Origin: Chlamydoabsidia padenii | Lineage: Eukaryota > Mucoromycota > Mucoromycetes > Mucorales > Cunninghamellaceae | Direction of reading: 5' to 3' | NCBI GenBank assembly: GCA_025330725.1 | Contig: JAIWND010000060.1 | Location: 1 to 64,000 of the forward strand | Length of the DNA stretch: 64,000 bases | In this document: piece by piece, positions 1 to 9,671 of the stretch | Position numbering within the stretch: the first letter of the stretch is position 1 | How the letters are laid out: each line of letters starts with the position of its first letter | The notes under the pieces: generated by a model | What the model saw: the letters and a program-made list of their open reading frames with translations, nothing else | The model's database searches: none | What the model was told of the DNA's origin: nothing | Translations under genes and position numbers: made by a program

Positions 1-2
1 TC

Positions 3-242
3 TCGGGTGATAATCCTCGTCATGCCGATATATGTGCAATCAAACGTTCCAATGCCATATATGGGTGCCGAAAATGTTATTTCAAAAAACCTACAAAAAA
101 AGTACGAAGAGTTGTTCAAGGAAGATCAAGAAGAGTTGTCGGGGTAGAACTTGTGCCGGCGATTGAACTGCTTGAATCTTGCATGAATCGAACTAAAGAG
201 CATTACTTGGCTGCTGCTTCTGGTGAACCAAATGATGAGATT
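3..242 (+). pseudogene. Tnp2-like (CACTA-type) transposase gene, 5' fragment
   Basis: An open frame enters from the left edge and runs 80 codons without a start, so the N-terminus lies outside the window. It shows a HADICAIKRSNAIYGCRKC segment, the Cys-containing type of motif seen in fungal Tnp2-like transposases. The frame stops making sense at 243, where a CACTA element begins. Joining base 242 directly to base 3021, which skips the element and one copy of the ATT target duplication, restores the same frame in the downstream fragment. So this and the 3021-4111 fragment are one gene split by an insertion. The family call rests on remembered motif similarity and is moderate. Confidence 0.6.
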
Positions 243-616
243 CACTATGGCGGAAATAATAGTAGTGTGCTGAGAATAGTAGTTAAGCTACCATTTTTTT
301 GGGGGCTCAGCCAATCAAATTCAAGAAAAATTTGGCTTTGAATGTGCTGAAGATGATGGCAATAATGAGATGAATAAAACTTGGTGAATTCAATAAACAA
401 AATGCATTTCCCAAATCATATTAACTTCTTTAATATGTTTATTGCACCAAGTGCGTAATAAAGTGTTTTTGGTGTACATGGCAACGGATTTGTACATCTG
501 AAATGTAACTCAGGATGTTGAAAAGAGTAGTTGAGGCCTGAAATCGCAGCTTTGCTACTATTTAGCGGTATTTCAAATGTTCTCCTTTTTTTTTTAGGCG
601 CTTTCACTTTAAAAAA

Positions 617-873
617 ATCGACTTGCGGTTTCCAGGGTCTTTTCTTCAACAACTAATCTTGACGTTTCCGAGAACACAATAACAAATGGGTATTAAAAAA
701 ATCGACTTCCTGTTGCCAGGGTCCTTTCTTCAACAACCGATCTTGATGTTTCCAATGAGAATTCAACAATACGATAGTGGAAAAAAAAAGTCGACTTCCG
801 GTTGCCAGGGTCCTTTCTTCAACAGCCAATCTTGATGTTTCCAATGAGAATTCAACAGTATAATGGGTAATAA
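617..873. repeat. Three-unit tandem repeat (~85 bp period) inside the CACTA element
   Basis: Three imperfect units start near 617, 701 and 790. Each contains a TCGACTT...CCAGGGTC...TTCTTCAACA core followed by a CTTGATGTTTCC-like stretch. Units two and three are closer to each other than to unit one. Interior tandem arrays are common in non-autonomous CACTA elements. Antisense frames through the array are repeat artefacts rather than genes. Confidence 0.7.
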
Positions 874-1341
874 CAAAGACACTTTTTTATTATAAATACA
901 ACTTTGTGCAGAATGCTTTAAAGAAAATGAAAAACAGAAGATAGCGATGCGTATGATTCATCTAATGACAGTAACTGTATTGGAAGCCCTTTACATAGTT
1001 GAAGTCTTTTTTTTTTTTCTGTTTTGAGTCAAAGTAAAAAAATTTTGATTGGTGCTTTTTCAATTTAGCCTGGATTTTAGCGTGTTGAATACATTAATAG
1101 CCTTTTTTTTTCTCCCTCTTTTTCTTTTCTTTTCTTTTCTCTTCCACTTTTATTTTATTTTCTTTATCATTACTATTATTATGGCCCTCAGTTTTCCATC
1201 GCTTTGAAAACAGCCTCTACTTTATGGCAAGGAAAAGAACTCATTAAAATTGATGTGTTGATTGAAAACACGTAACATCATATACAAAACAGAAAACAGC
1301 GAAGATTGATTCTAATCAACTTTTTTTTTCTTTCTTTCAAG

Positions 1342-1662
1342 GAAACTACAATATACACAAAGCATCTACCTGAATAATGAGCTGTATACTACTTATTATT
1401 TGGCTTTCGTGCTGTATGCCGTAATTACCGTTTACTTTGCTGGTTTGAGGTAAGTTACAGAAAAAAAAACTGGCAGTGAAAAAAAGATAGCCTTTCAGTA
1501 TTCATTTGTCTATCAATAGGTATGGTTTCCAATACAATCTACAGCACAGATAAGTAAGGGATGACTTTTTGACTGGTATGAATTACTAATCGTTTATCTC
1601 TCATCGATAGTGATCTCTCTTACTTGATTAGGCCGATACACAAAACAAATATTAGGGATACT
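1342..1662 (+). other. Possible captured host-gene exons inside the CACTA element
   Basis: Three short open stretches are bounded by good splice signals: 1342-1449 (pyrimidine-rich acceptor, GTAAGT donor), 1520 to about 1549, and 1611-1662 (GTAAGT donor). The first encodes a hydrophobic, membrane-like segment (LAFVLYAVITVYFAGL). The second ends at ATAAGT where GTAAGT would be expected; splicing there would join in frame to the third (SDLSYLIRPIHK). This looks like a piece of an intron-containing gene picked up by the transposon and since decayed. I do not recognise the parent protein. Confidence 0.3.
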
Positions 1663-1839
1663 GTAAGTAATGAATATAATTATTCCCCATCTTTCTTTTT
1701 ACTAAAAAAACAACTTCTTCCACTAAAGATTTAGGTGTAATCATAGATCGTAAACGTTTAACATATGGATAATATGTTACATAGAACCACGGCGCATATA
1801 ATTGTATTTGGATCAAGACTCAACTGTAATCTACAGTGG

Positions 1840-1840
1840 C

Positions 1841-1897
<57 letters not shown>
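1840..1897. repeat. (GTA)n trinucleotide microsatellite
   Basis: About 19 uninterrupted TAG/GTA triplets, followed by a degenerate tail (AGAAGAAAGTAGTAGAAG) to about 1920. It creates spurious poly-Val and poly-Thr open frames on the two strands. Confidence 0.9.
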
Positions 1898-2137
1898 AGA
1901 AGAAAGTAGTAGAAGTAGTATGTTGTATTATACATTCTTTTAACAATATGAAGTGCAATATTAATAAAAAAGCAAATCATTCCCCCTACGTATCAATATA
2001 ATAAAAAGCAAACGATGTATGTATAATAATGTAGTGGATAAAAATGTGCGTTTTTTATTTTTAAAAATGGTAGTAAAGCTTCTGTTTTGAGCACACTCCT
2101 GTTTTTCAAAAATAGTAGCTGCTACCCTTTTTTGCAC

Positions 2138-2914
2138 ATCTAAATATGATGATAGGTCTCAGATTTTAAATTATTATCCATCTCATGCAATTTTTTTTAA
2201 CATTCCATAATTTTTAAATATATCTTCTATTTCTTTTAAAATATCTTTTACATAAATATTATTTTTACAATTACTTATATTATTCACTTTTATAAAAAGT
2301 TTTATATATCTATATAATTTTTCACATAACTCATCATTTTTATAATCACTTTTAGATGTTTCTTTATCAATATTTTTATTCTTATTTATACTTACAACTT
2401 TTTTATTATCATAATTTATATTTGTAATAGTGTTTTTTTTATCTTTATCTTTATTTATAAAATCTAATTGTTCAGATATATGGCAAGGAGGAGAATTAAT
2501 ATTGTTATCAATATTATATTCAGATGAATTGTCATATGTCTTTGTATTTCCTTTGTTGATATTCTCATCATCTAATAATCTTCTTTTTTTAATATTATCT
2601 TTGTATTTTTGTTTTTTCTTTCTTCTTTTTATTTTATAGTCGATATAATAAATATCTGTTTTATTTTTCATAATATTAATTTTAAAAGATTTTGTAATCT
2701 CATCAAATTCTATATTTATTTTTTTTATATCATATTGTTCCATTTTTTTCATTATAAACATACGTTTTATATTTTTTAAAAATAAATCGTCATAAATTAT
2801 ATCCTCAAAATCTATATTATTGTCCATTTCAACTTTTTTTTATTTTTATCAAAATTCAATTTTTATCCATTTCGTACACTTTTTAAAATGTGAGAGTTAT
2901 CTTCATAATATACC
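2138..2914. mobile_element. 777-bp AT-rich element, copy 1
   Basis: The same 777-bp unit recurs at 9672-10448; all stretches I compared are identical, and the encoded proteins are identical. The ends were set by comparing the two loci. Here TTTTGCAC (2130-2137) is repeated at 2915-2922, an 8-bp target duplication. The ends form an imperfect inverted repeat: after the first five bases, 23 of the next 28 positions match (core TCTCA, then ATTTTAAA). It sits inside the CACTA element. Duplications of 8-9 bp are typical of hAT and Mutator-like transposons, but no known terminal motif identifies the superfamily. Confidence 0.75.
2183..2827 (-). CDS. Unrecognised 214-aa Lys/Asn/Ile-rich protein of the 777-bp element (copy 1)
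   Basis: One long frame fills the element, ending 45 bp inside the left end and starting 87 bp inside the right end. It begins MDNNIDFEDIIYDDLFLKNI and ends with TAA. Composition is extreme (Lys, Asn, Ile, Asp dominate, no Trp), unlike any host gene here, whose coding regions are far less AT-rich. Visible features are a basic block, KIKRRKKKQKYKDNIKKRR, that could be a nuclear localisation signal, a low-complexity Asn-rich middle, and a probably helical C-terminus. An open frame of this length in such AT-rich DNA suggests selection or recent origin. I do not recognise a domain and give no function. Confidence 0.5.
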   Translation of the reverse strand: MDNNIDFEDIIYDDLFLKNIKRMFIMKKMEQYDIKKINIEFDEITKSFKINIMKNKTDIYYIDYKIKRRKKKQKYKDNIKKRRLLDDENINKGNTKTYDNSSEYNIDNNINSPPCHISEQLDFINKDKDKKNTITNINYDNKKVVSINKNKNIDKETSKSDYKNDELCEKLYRYIKLFIKVNNISNCKNNIYVKDILKEIEDIFKNYGMLKKIA

Positions 2915-3020
2915 TTTTGCACTGTAGAATATCATATCTACCATTTTTGAGCATAGTAAAAAATGGTAGTTATGTGCCAAAAGTAGTAACATAGCTACTA
3001 TTATTTCCGCCATAGTGATT

Positions 3021-4111
3021 TATCAAGACAACATGGGAACTTCTTTTACAAGTGAAACTTTGTGCTTCAAACATTCAAAATCAAGAAGGCTCCTGGAACT
3101 GAAATCTTTTGATCCATCTAAGGATACACCAGTGGAAATCTTACACACGGTACTTTTGGGTGTAGTCAAATACTTGATCAACCACTTGATGAAAACCATG
3201 TTGAAAAATGAAAACGAAAAAGTAAATCGACTAACAAGAAGATTGAAACATTACGAAGAAGCTGGTAGCTACGACCGTGCATTCCGGCGTAAAATGAATC
3301 ATTGTGGTTCCTTTTTGGGACGTGATTTCAAGTTACTAGTTCAGGTGTTGCCGGTGATTTTAGCCGAAGAATTTTCAAGCGACGAAAACATCAAACCAAT
3401 TATTGAACCTTTCTGCTGCCTTGGTGATCTGTCATCTTTGATTTTTGTCAGGGCCATCGAAAAAAAATTCAATGACTATGTAGATGAAGTTGGATCGGCG
3501 ATTCAAAAGTTGATTTTTTCTCTTCATCACTTTGATGTCTCTACGAACAATGCCGACGCTTTCAGTTACAAGCCAAAAGTCCACATTCTGCAACATCTTC
3601 CTGAAGACATTAAGCGATTTGGATGTCCATTACATTTTGAAACCGAACGAGGGGAAATGTTTAACAAGTTTATAAGGGAGCATATAACCCACACAAACAG
3701 ACATAATCCCAACAGGGACATTGCTATCAAATTTGGTAAACAAGTCATGCTTCGCCATATTATGGATGGTGGTTCATGGGCGCATGACGATGGCTTTCGA
3801 CGGAAGATGGGACCTGAAGCAGAGTCTTGGCTTGAAAAACTTGGTGATTCTTTTTCCAACGCGCTTCTTGGTGGAAGAGAATTTGTGGACAATAACAACA
3901 GCCACAAAAAAATCAGGAATAAGATGCATGGTGTATTTTCATTGGAAAGTCTATAGCAAATGAAAAGCCATATTTTGTCGGGGAAGTGATTAAATTTGAT
4001 GCTGGTATGCTGGTTCAGAAGTATGTAATCGATTCTGGTATTGATGATGGCAAGTGCTACCAAACTGTTAGACCAACTGAATCAATGCTACCCCTATTGA
4101 TCTTGATTTAA
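3021..4111 (+). pseudogene. Tnp2-like (CACTA-type) transposase gene, 3' part
   Basis: This continues the frame broken at 242. Motifs include DTPVEILHTVLLGVVKYL near the start, matching the conserved D-PVE-LH--LLG--KY block of fungal Tnp2-like transposases, and KPKVHILQHLPEDIKRFG plus FETERGEMFNKFIREH in the C-terminal half. The frame reaches a stop at 3956. A second frame starting around 3945 continues with GKSIANEKPYFVGEVIKFDA to a TAA at 4109-4111, so a frameshift or lost intron separates the last ~55 codons. With the 2.8-kb insertion upstream the gene is dead. Family assignment comes from remembered motifs, not a search. Confidence 0.6.
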
Positions 4112-4497
4112 AATTAGTAATTGATATCCACACCAAAAACTGGCAAGGTCTACATATGATCAACACATCCAAATTCAATAGCTTTTGGTTTTTCAGGCAC
4201 AACTTAAAACACATACATTAGATACATCTTTTTACCTTCTTTTTTTTCTCTTTTTTCTTCTTCTTTCTATCATCCGCTTTTACACATCACATTATAGATC
4301 ATCTTTTTTTTCATTCCTTTTACACAATACATTCATAGATCATCATCTTTTTTTTGCATGAATGAGCCTCGCTTTCAAATCCCGCCAACAATGAGATCGC
4401 CCCTATTTCTTGTTTTTTTTTCCTAAATCGGTTGAATTTCCGCTTTATCTGGAGCTAGTTACCATAAACGGTGTTGAAGTAGCACGAATAAGACCTT
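4112..4497. other. Non-coding, pyrimidine-rich stretch
   Basis: No gene seen. It has T/CT-rich tracts (4220-4350) with two near-copies of a CACA-ATTATAGATCATC-like sentence, then unrelated sequence leading into the Harbinger end remnant at about 4498. Confidence 0.5.
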
Positions 4498-4877
4498 TCC
4501 TCCCAAACTCTAAAATCCCAAAAAAGAAAAGGTTTGTTGCACGGCGAGACCTAAAAAAAGTAACGGCGAGACGACTTGTGGTAAATGTTTATCCGATTGG
4601 CGAGACGGTTTTTAGCCAATGAGAAGCGATAAAAATCAGGATCCTTAATCCATGGTCTGGAGGTGGTTTAAGTCTCGCCATCCTTACTAAACAACCCCCA
4701 CAACGGGATTTAAATAAAAAATCGGTCTTTTTCAACTCACTTTTTTTTACTCTTCTTCCGTTCACTTTCCTTTTTCAACTTTAACTCGTGCAAAAAAAAA
4801 AGAGTTAAAAAGAGGGCCCAACCTATTTTCTACATACTCTTTTTATTTTACTTATCTCACTTTATTATACTCGCAAA

Positions 4878-5375
4878 ATGCCTCGAAACAACTGGAACGA
4901 CGAAGAAACTCAAGCCCTTATTGCTGCAATGGCTCTCCATTACAGGTCCATTGAAACAGTAAACAGCAATCATTCCAAGAATGAAGACATATTTTGAAAC
5001 AACCATGGGTGCAAGAAGTGTTGGTAGAACTCTGGACACTATCAAGCACAAGTGGGCCATCTTGATAAGAAAGTTCAAGGATATCAACGATGCCGTCCGG
5101 CGAACTGGAAGTGGTGGCCTGCCAGGTCAACAGGTGGGCGCACTACGATGCCATACTCGACATCCTCCGCGATGATCCCAATGTTTTCCCTGTGGTAAAA
5201 TTGGATTCTCTCCGGCCTGAGACTTTGGTCAACCTACTGGATGTAAACGAAAATGAAGAAGACGAAGAAAACGAAGTTGACCAAGAGGGGGAAAGAAGGG
5301 GTCATCCTCGTCGTAGCGTTTCTTTTTTTTCTCCGACACCAACTTCAGCATCAGCACCAACTCCAGCACCAACTC

Positions 5376-5425
<50 letters not shown>

Positions 5426-5665
5426 ACCAGACGCCGGCAACGTTTAACGGGTAGTATTCGTGACTCTGTGGTGGCAAGCTTTGTGGACGAAGGGATATTG
5501 CACCGTGACCATACCGCCAGGTTATTCACGAAGTTCAATGAAGCCGCACGCCAAAGACAAGGTGAACTTCTCGCTCATCATCAAGTTGTCGAGGAACAAA
5601 GGTCTCGGGAACGTCAGCAAATCATTGGTCTTCTGGAGCGACTAATCCAACCAGTGTTTAGGTAG
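4878..5665 (+). pseudogene. Harbinger ORF1, SANT/Myb-like DNA-binding protein (copy A, frameshifted)
   Basis: The start MPRNNWNDEETQALIAAM at 4878 is a SANT/trihelix-type opening. Compared with copy B, 14 bp are missing after AATGAAG at about 4983, which shifts the frame; the helix-rich core (GARSVGRTLD...KHKWAILIRKFKDIND) continues in one frame and the remainder, from 5090, in another. The latter ends with an acidic stretch, a Pro/Thr/Ala repeat encoded by CAACAG units (5385-5423) and a Gln/Arg-rich helical tail. In this superfamily the Myb-like protein binds element DNA and helps the transposase enter the nucleus. Confidence 0.65.
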
Positions 5666-5936
5666 CCAACGCCTATTTACTACCCACCTACACCATCTAG
5701 AATACAATCACCATCGCCTTCACCATCTTCATCTTCATTTCGCCCTCCTGCCCCCCGTGTCCCAACCCGATCACCATCCACCCATCCTACTATGCCCCCA
5801 TCCCATCCCCATCAAGATAACTAGTTTTTATACATCCTTTATTAAATAAAAAATCTTTTTATCTATCTATCTATCTATTTTGTTATTGTTGTTGTAAACA
5901 TGTAGTTTATATAAATGATCGTTTATTAAAAAAAAA

Positions 5937-8020
5937 TCAATCTAACACCATTCCATCCAACAACACCCTAATCTGCTCCCTTCGTTCGATTCCATTCGGA
6001 AGATCCGAGACGCTGTCGTCTGCGTGTATGTCCATGTTGTTGTCCGTTTCACCCATACCATCCATGGTACTTGTTGCGGTGGGCGTAGGTGAATGTGGTT
6101 GCAGACTTTCGGCAGCCTCTTGTTGTAGTATGGCTTCAGGGATAATGCCGTTCTGATCTATGCAAATGTTATGCAGGATACAAGAAACGAATATGGTCAT
6201 CCCTTGCCGTATTTCATTCGTAAGGTAAAGATGCAACCCAATAAAACGCCAACGAGCCACAAGAAGACCAAAAGCCCTTTCTATTGCCATTCTTGTAGAT
6301 GAGTGGACCTTTGTAGAATATGGGTTTTTGTAGAATGAAAATGGATGTATGCAAAATAAAAAATAAAGACAAGTACGGTGAGAATCCTTCCTAGCCTTTA
6401 TTTGTCAAGAGTAAAAGTAGATGAAGAAAAATATGTTAACGGGAGAAGAGAACTATTTATACATGTATGTGATTTTATGGGACGAGTAGTAAGGACCAAT
6501 TGCAATCATTAATTGATCATGAAGTTACGATGGAAAGTTTTCTTTTGATGTGATGTATCATGGAAAGAATCGTTCTGTCTTGTAATGGTGTGATACGGTG
6601 TTTGTATTGAAACCCCGCATGACAGAACGTTCTTTTTCTTTTTTCTTTTTTTTTTCTCTTTGTTAAATGACCGTTCCATTATTACTTTCATGATCATATC
6701 ATACCATATGAATAGATCATGATGTTTCTCTTTCTATAATCATTTAACTTGTGAGTTTTTGTTCATACGATCGGAGACAGACTGACTGTGTCGATCGTCG
6801 ATCTCTTTTATATTTTAAATCCCGCTTCGAGGCATGATGCTTCGGGGCGGGCTTTATCTTTTATTAATTGAATTTTGCATGATACGACAACCTTGTTGAA
6901 CTTCTTTTGAGAAGGTGTCGCTTGGCGTCTTGGGTATGGTGTAATCACATACCGTTGCAGTGGATATGCAGAAGCTTATATATCAATAATAAAAAAAAAG
7001 AGAAAGAGAGAGAGATTAGTTTGATATGTAATGAACATTCTGTATTTGATTGTGTTACTGTACCTGCGATAATGAAGCTGTTGTTGGGGCACATTCTACT
7101 GCCTGATTCTTGTATCAAATCATAAAGATGACTGCGACGGAATGCCCTAATCATAGCATTAATCCAATGGTTAATAAATGAGTTTATGCTTTGTTCCTAC
7201 TGTAATTATTACCTGGATTTCCAGTATACCCATATGTAAATCGAAGATCACCATCACAAATCGCCGTCAAGTTCATCGAGAGGTTCCCTTTTCGGTCCCG
7301 GTAGTATTCGGAGTGGGCATTATAAGGCTTGAATATGTTGACAAGTTTACCGTCCAAGGCACCAATTACACCACCAGGAAGTCGACCACGAATCACACCT
7401 TCAGAATCAGGGCGAGCAGTAAAACTGGCATTGGTACGGCGCACCTCGCTTTCCGTTGTTGGCCAGTGTATCTTGTGTTTGAAGCAGTCCACCATTGCCA
7501 CCAAGAACCGGGTGATGAAGTTCATGTATGAGCCGTTGCTGATACCCATAGTATTTTTGACAATCCTATACCCCGCGTGCGTGTTTGTCATGCGCCAGAG
7601 AATTGTTGCCACTTGGATGTAACATGGTGTTTGAGGATAGGCAGGATTCCTGCTTTGATATACAGGATGTTGGGAAAGCGTGGCCACAAGCAAATTGAAT
7701 GTATCCCTGTTGACCCTATAGTTGGCGTGATAGCTACTGTCGAGACGAGTGTCGTCCAACCCAGGATGTACAATATCCCAGTAGCCGGTGTTGTTGGTGG
7801 TGGTATATGTTGCATAGAAGGAGCCAGAATAGCAGGCCATGGCTGCTGTGTACGCATTGTCGATTCTAATGCGGTACTGGAGAGAGTCGACTTGAAGAGC
7901 AAATTGAGTGCGAAGTTGTTCTTGTTCTTCACGGATGTCATATCCTTCATTTTCGTTTTCGCAAAGGAGATCTAAGATTACAGGAATTAGTTGTTGCATA
8001 TCCATGTTGAGAGGTTCCAT
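5937..8020 (-). pseudogene. PIF/Harbinger DDE transposase (copy A), split by a solo LTR
   Basis: Starts MEPLNMDMQQLIPVILDLL (ATG at 8018-8020). Conserved elements are GALDGKLVNIFKPYN (first catalytic Asp), CDGDLRFTYGYTGNPG before the second block, and the C-terminal TRMAIERAFGLLVARWRFIG helix. The expected HD after GNPG reads H-N-S-F with an extra base, and the block normally written DSAYPL reads ASAYPL across the last intron, so two catalytic acids appear lost. Copy B shares both changes. The LTR at 6312-6889 lies in the last exon. Unlike copy B, this copy keeps the tryptophan codons in GYWDI and ARWRF. Confidence 0.7.
6312..6889 (-). mobile_element. Solo LTR (578 bp) in Harbinger copy A
   Basis: Read on the minus strand the unit starts TGTCGTATCATG and ends ATATTCTACA, the TG...CA form of an LTR. 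It is flanked by a 5-bp ACCTT duplication (6307-6311, 6890-6894). Copy B has the uninterrupted site GTGGACCTTGTTGAAC near 26326, a natural empty site. A close copy (575 bp, opposite orientation) is at 11406-11980. Retained LTR landmarks are a TATA-like TATAAATAG and an AATAAAGG polyadenylation-type word, both on the minus strand. No internal retroelement sequence is left, so it formed by LTR-LTR recombination. Confidence 0.93.
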
Positions 8021-8105
8021 AATAATAATAATAAGACAGAGGGTTGAGAAATAATGATATGAGTTTTTATTACAAAAAATACGCTTCTTATATACTAGTG
8101 TGAGC

Positions 8106-8407
8106 TGAGATGTCTGTATAAAATACGAGGTTTCAATGTATCTTTTATTATGAGATAAAGTAAAGAGAAAAAAAAGTAACTCTTTGTTATGACATCTGTA
8201 TAAAAAAAAATTCATCTTCGGCTGAGCCTAATTTCATTGGCTCTGCCTCATCTTCATCTTGTACCTGCATTTCTGAGTTTATAATCAAGTTATAGATGTG
8301 CAATACAAAAAAAATAAAAAAAAAACCTGCCTTGTTTGCTTATAGATCAAACAAGACAATAAAAAACAATAAAAAAAGTAAAGTAAAGATAAATGCCGGA
8401 TACGACA
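8106..8407 (-). repeat. 3' LTR of the Ty3 element (302 bp)
   Basis: Nearly identical to 12140-12441, with same total length and only small A-run or single-base indels, so the element is young. Read on the minus strand it has TG...CA ends. Confidence 0.88.
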
Positions 8408-8858
8408 TTACTCCCCACCAGTCTTCGACGTCCATCATTTTCTAGTGTAACGGCGTTTAGATTTAGTTATGGGGTGATCAGTTTCATTAGCATTTCTTTT
8501 GGCTGATCGCTTATTTCTGACTCTAGACGTTTGCTGCACCTGACCTGTTAATTGTCTCCAATACAGTGTGATTATTTCTTGTCGTATACGGCAGTAGTTT
8601 ATTTTTATTTTATTTTTTATTGAAGTGATTGATCTCGAAGTGAGCAATCAAGTCAAGTTTTTATTTTTATTTTTTCAGGAACCATACAAGTATATCCGTA
8701 TGGTAACACAGTAGTTGAAGATGATCACATTCGGACTACGAATGTGGGGGCTTAACTGATGGGACAAACACTTATTAGAGATAGAAAAACAGTAACAGAC
8801 TTTTTTTCTTCTTCACTTGAATAAACAAGCTCATTACGTCTCGTAATCACGTCCCATA

Positions 8859-9117
8859 TCACATTTCTTGACTATAAAAGTTATCTTCAGGTTCCCAAGA
8901 ATTATGTACATCTGCATAGTTTGCCCATTTAACTTTATACTCATATGTATTAGTCTCTGGATTTTTTCTGTGAGCTAATATTCTTTCAACTTCATAAGCA
9001 TTGTTGCCTTTATGTTCAGGTACTCTAACTTCTTTTAGTTCTTCCACTGTGTAATTTCTGTGCAGCTTATCTCCTTCTAGATCTTTTAACACGTAAGTTC
9101 CTGCTTGTGTTTTTCTG
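8859..9117 (-). pseudogene. Ty3 integrase C-terminus with chromodomain
   Basis: On the minus strand the sequence reads GPYQVIRKTQAGTYVLKDLE, the end of a Ty3-type integrase. It continues to a chromodomain of about 55 residues (NAYEVERILAHRKN..., YKVKWANYADVHNSWEPEDN) with the aromatic cage pattern (Y..E and W...Y...NSWEP). Chromodomains on integrases tether insertion to modified histones. Only this tail survives; the catalytic integrase is deleted, so it is a remnant joined out of frame to the protease fragment. Confidence 0.82.
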
Positions 9118-9118
9118 A

Positions 9119-9517
9119 TTACTTGGTATGGACCTTCATAGGAGGAGTTACAGGTAACAAAGGGGTGTAGCCGTAGCTATTAATCGTAACACCAGCATTT
9201 GCTAGTAGGATAGGTTTTGCCTTGACATGAGGGATAATTGAAATATCATGTAAGACACAGAATTTTTTGTTTATTGCCGAGAAGTTCGCACCACTATCCA
9301 CTAAAGCTACTATTGGCTCTTCCTGTAGATAGAGAGGGACATTAATTTCAGCATCACACAATCTGCCAAGACTCATAGCGTTCTTGTTATTTTCATTTAA
9401 CTTACATGGGAGCTTATCACCAACAGTGGCTTTGCCCCTAAATACCGCTGCCAAACGATATTCTTCATCACGTTCAGCATCACGTTCAGCCTTACGCTGA
9501 GCATCATCTCGCTTCAC
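9119..9517 (-). pseudogene. Ty3 retropepsin-like protease region
   Basis: The frame contains IVALVDSGANFSAINKKFC, the active-site D-S-G of a retroviral-type aspartic protease, and a second hydrophobic strand region (NSYGYTPLLPV). The upstream portion is charged linker (RKAERDAERDEEYR). The frame ends within a few codons after the protease, where the polymerase is deleted. Upstream on this strand the Gag nucleocapsid region is interrupted by the 777-bp element at 9672. Confidence 0.75.
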
Positions 9518-9671
9518 CGCATCAGAGTACTTGGCGGCAGCACGGCTGACTTTTCGATCGAGTTGATGATGACTACGATTGCCGTAGTGACCCGAATGTT
9601 GTTGGTGGTGGTGGCCCTTGTTGTTGTTGCTGTTCTTGTTGTTTTGCGGCTGAAGCTGGTTATCAGCGGGT

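Larger units (their letters stand above)
243..3017. mobile_element. CACTA-type DNA transposon, 2775 bp, non-autonomous
   Basis: The element starts CACTATGGCGGAAATAATAG at 243 and ends with the exact reverse complement at 3017; the perfect terminal inverted repeat is 23 bp (243-265 and 2995-3017). It is flanked by a 3-bp ATT duplication (240-242, 3018-3020). CACTA-starting termini plus a 3-bp duplication are the hallmark of the EnSpm/CACTA superfamily. Subterminal regions repeat short TAGTAG/TGGTAG-type words, as CACTA transposases require. No transposase reading frame is present inside. The interior holds tandem repeats, a GTA microsatellite, possible captured exons and a 777-bp AT-rich element, so it must be mobilised in trans. 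Confidence 0.88.
4498..8105. mobile_element. PIF/Harbinger-type transposon, copy A (ends damaged)
   Basis: It carries the two-gene layout of PIF/Harbinger elements: a SANT/Myb-like protein on the plus strand and a DDE transposase on the minus strand. It aligns along most of its length with copy B (24670-27781). Only the inner part of the left terminal repeat survives (CCTCCCAAACTCTAAAATCC at about 4500, then GTTTGTTGCACGGCGAGAC). On the right, homology to copy B stops at 8105, exactly where the LTR of a Ty3 element begins. A 578-bp solo LTR (6312-6889) interrupts the transposase gene. Confidence 0.8.

Noticed and set aside
617..873. Possible CRISPR-like array
   Set aside because: Three head-to-tail ~85-bp units without regular unique spacers, in a fungal transposon; ordinary tandem repeat.
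1758..2001. Poly-Val and poly-Thr open frames on opposite strands
   Set aside because: They are translations of the GTA microsatellite with no other coding signal.
7178..7975. Plus-strand frames opposite the Harbinger A transposase
   Set aside because: They are antisense shadows; the minus-strand frame has the transposase motifs and matches copy B.
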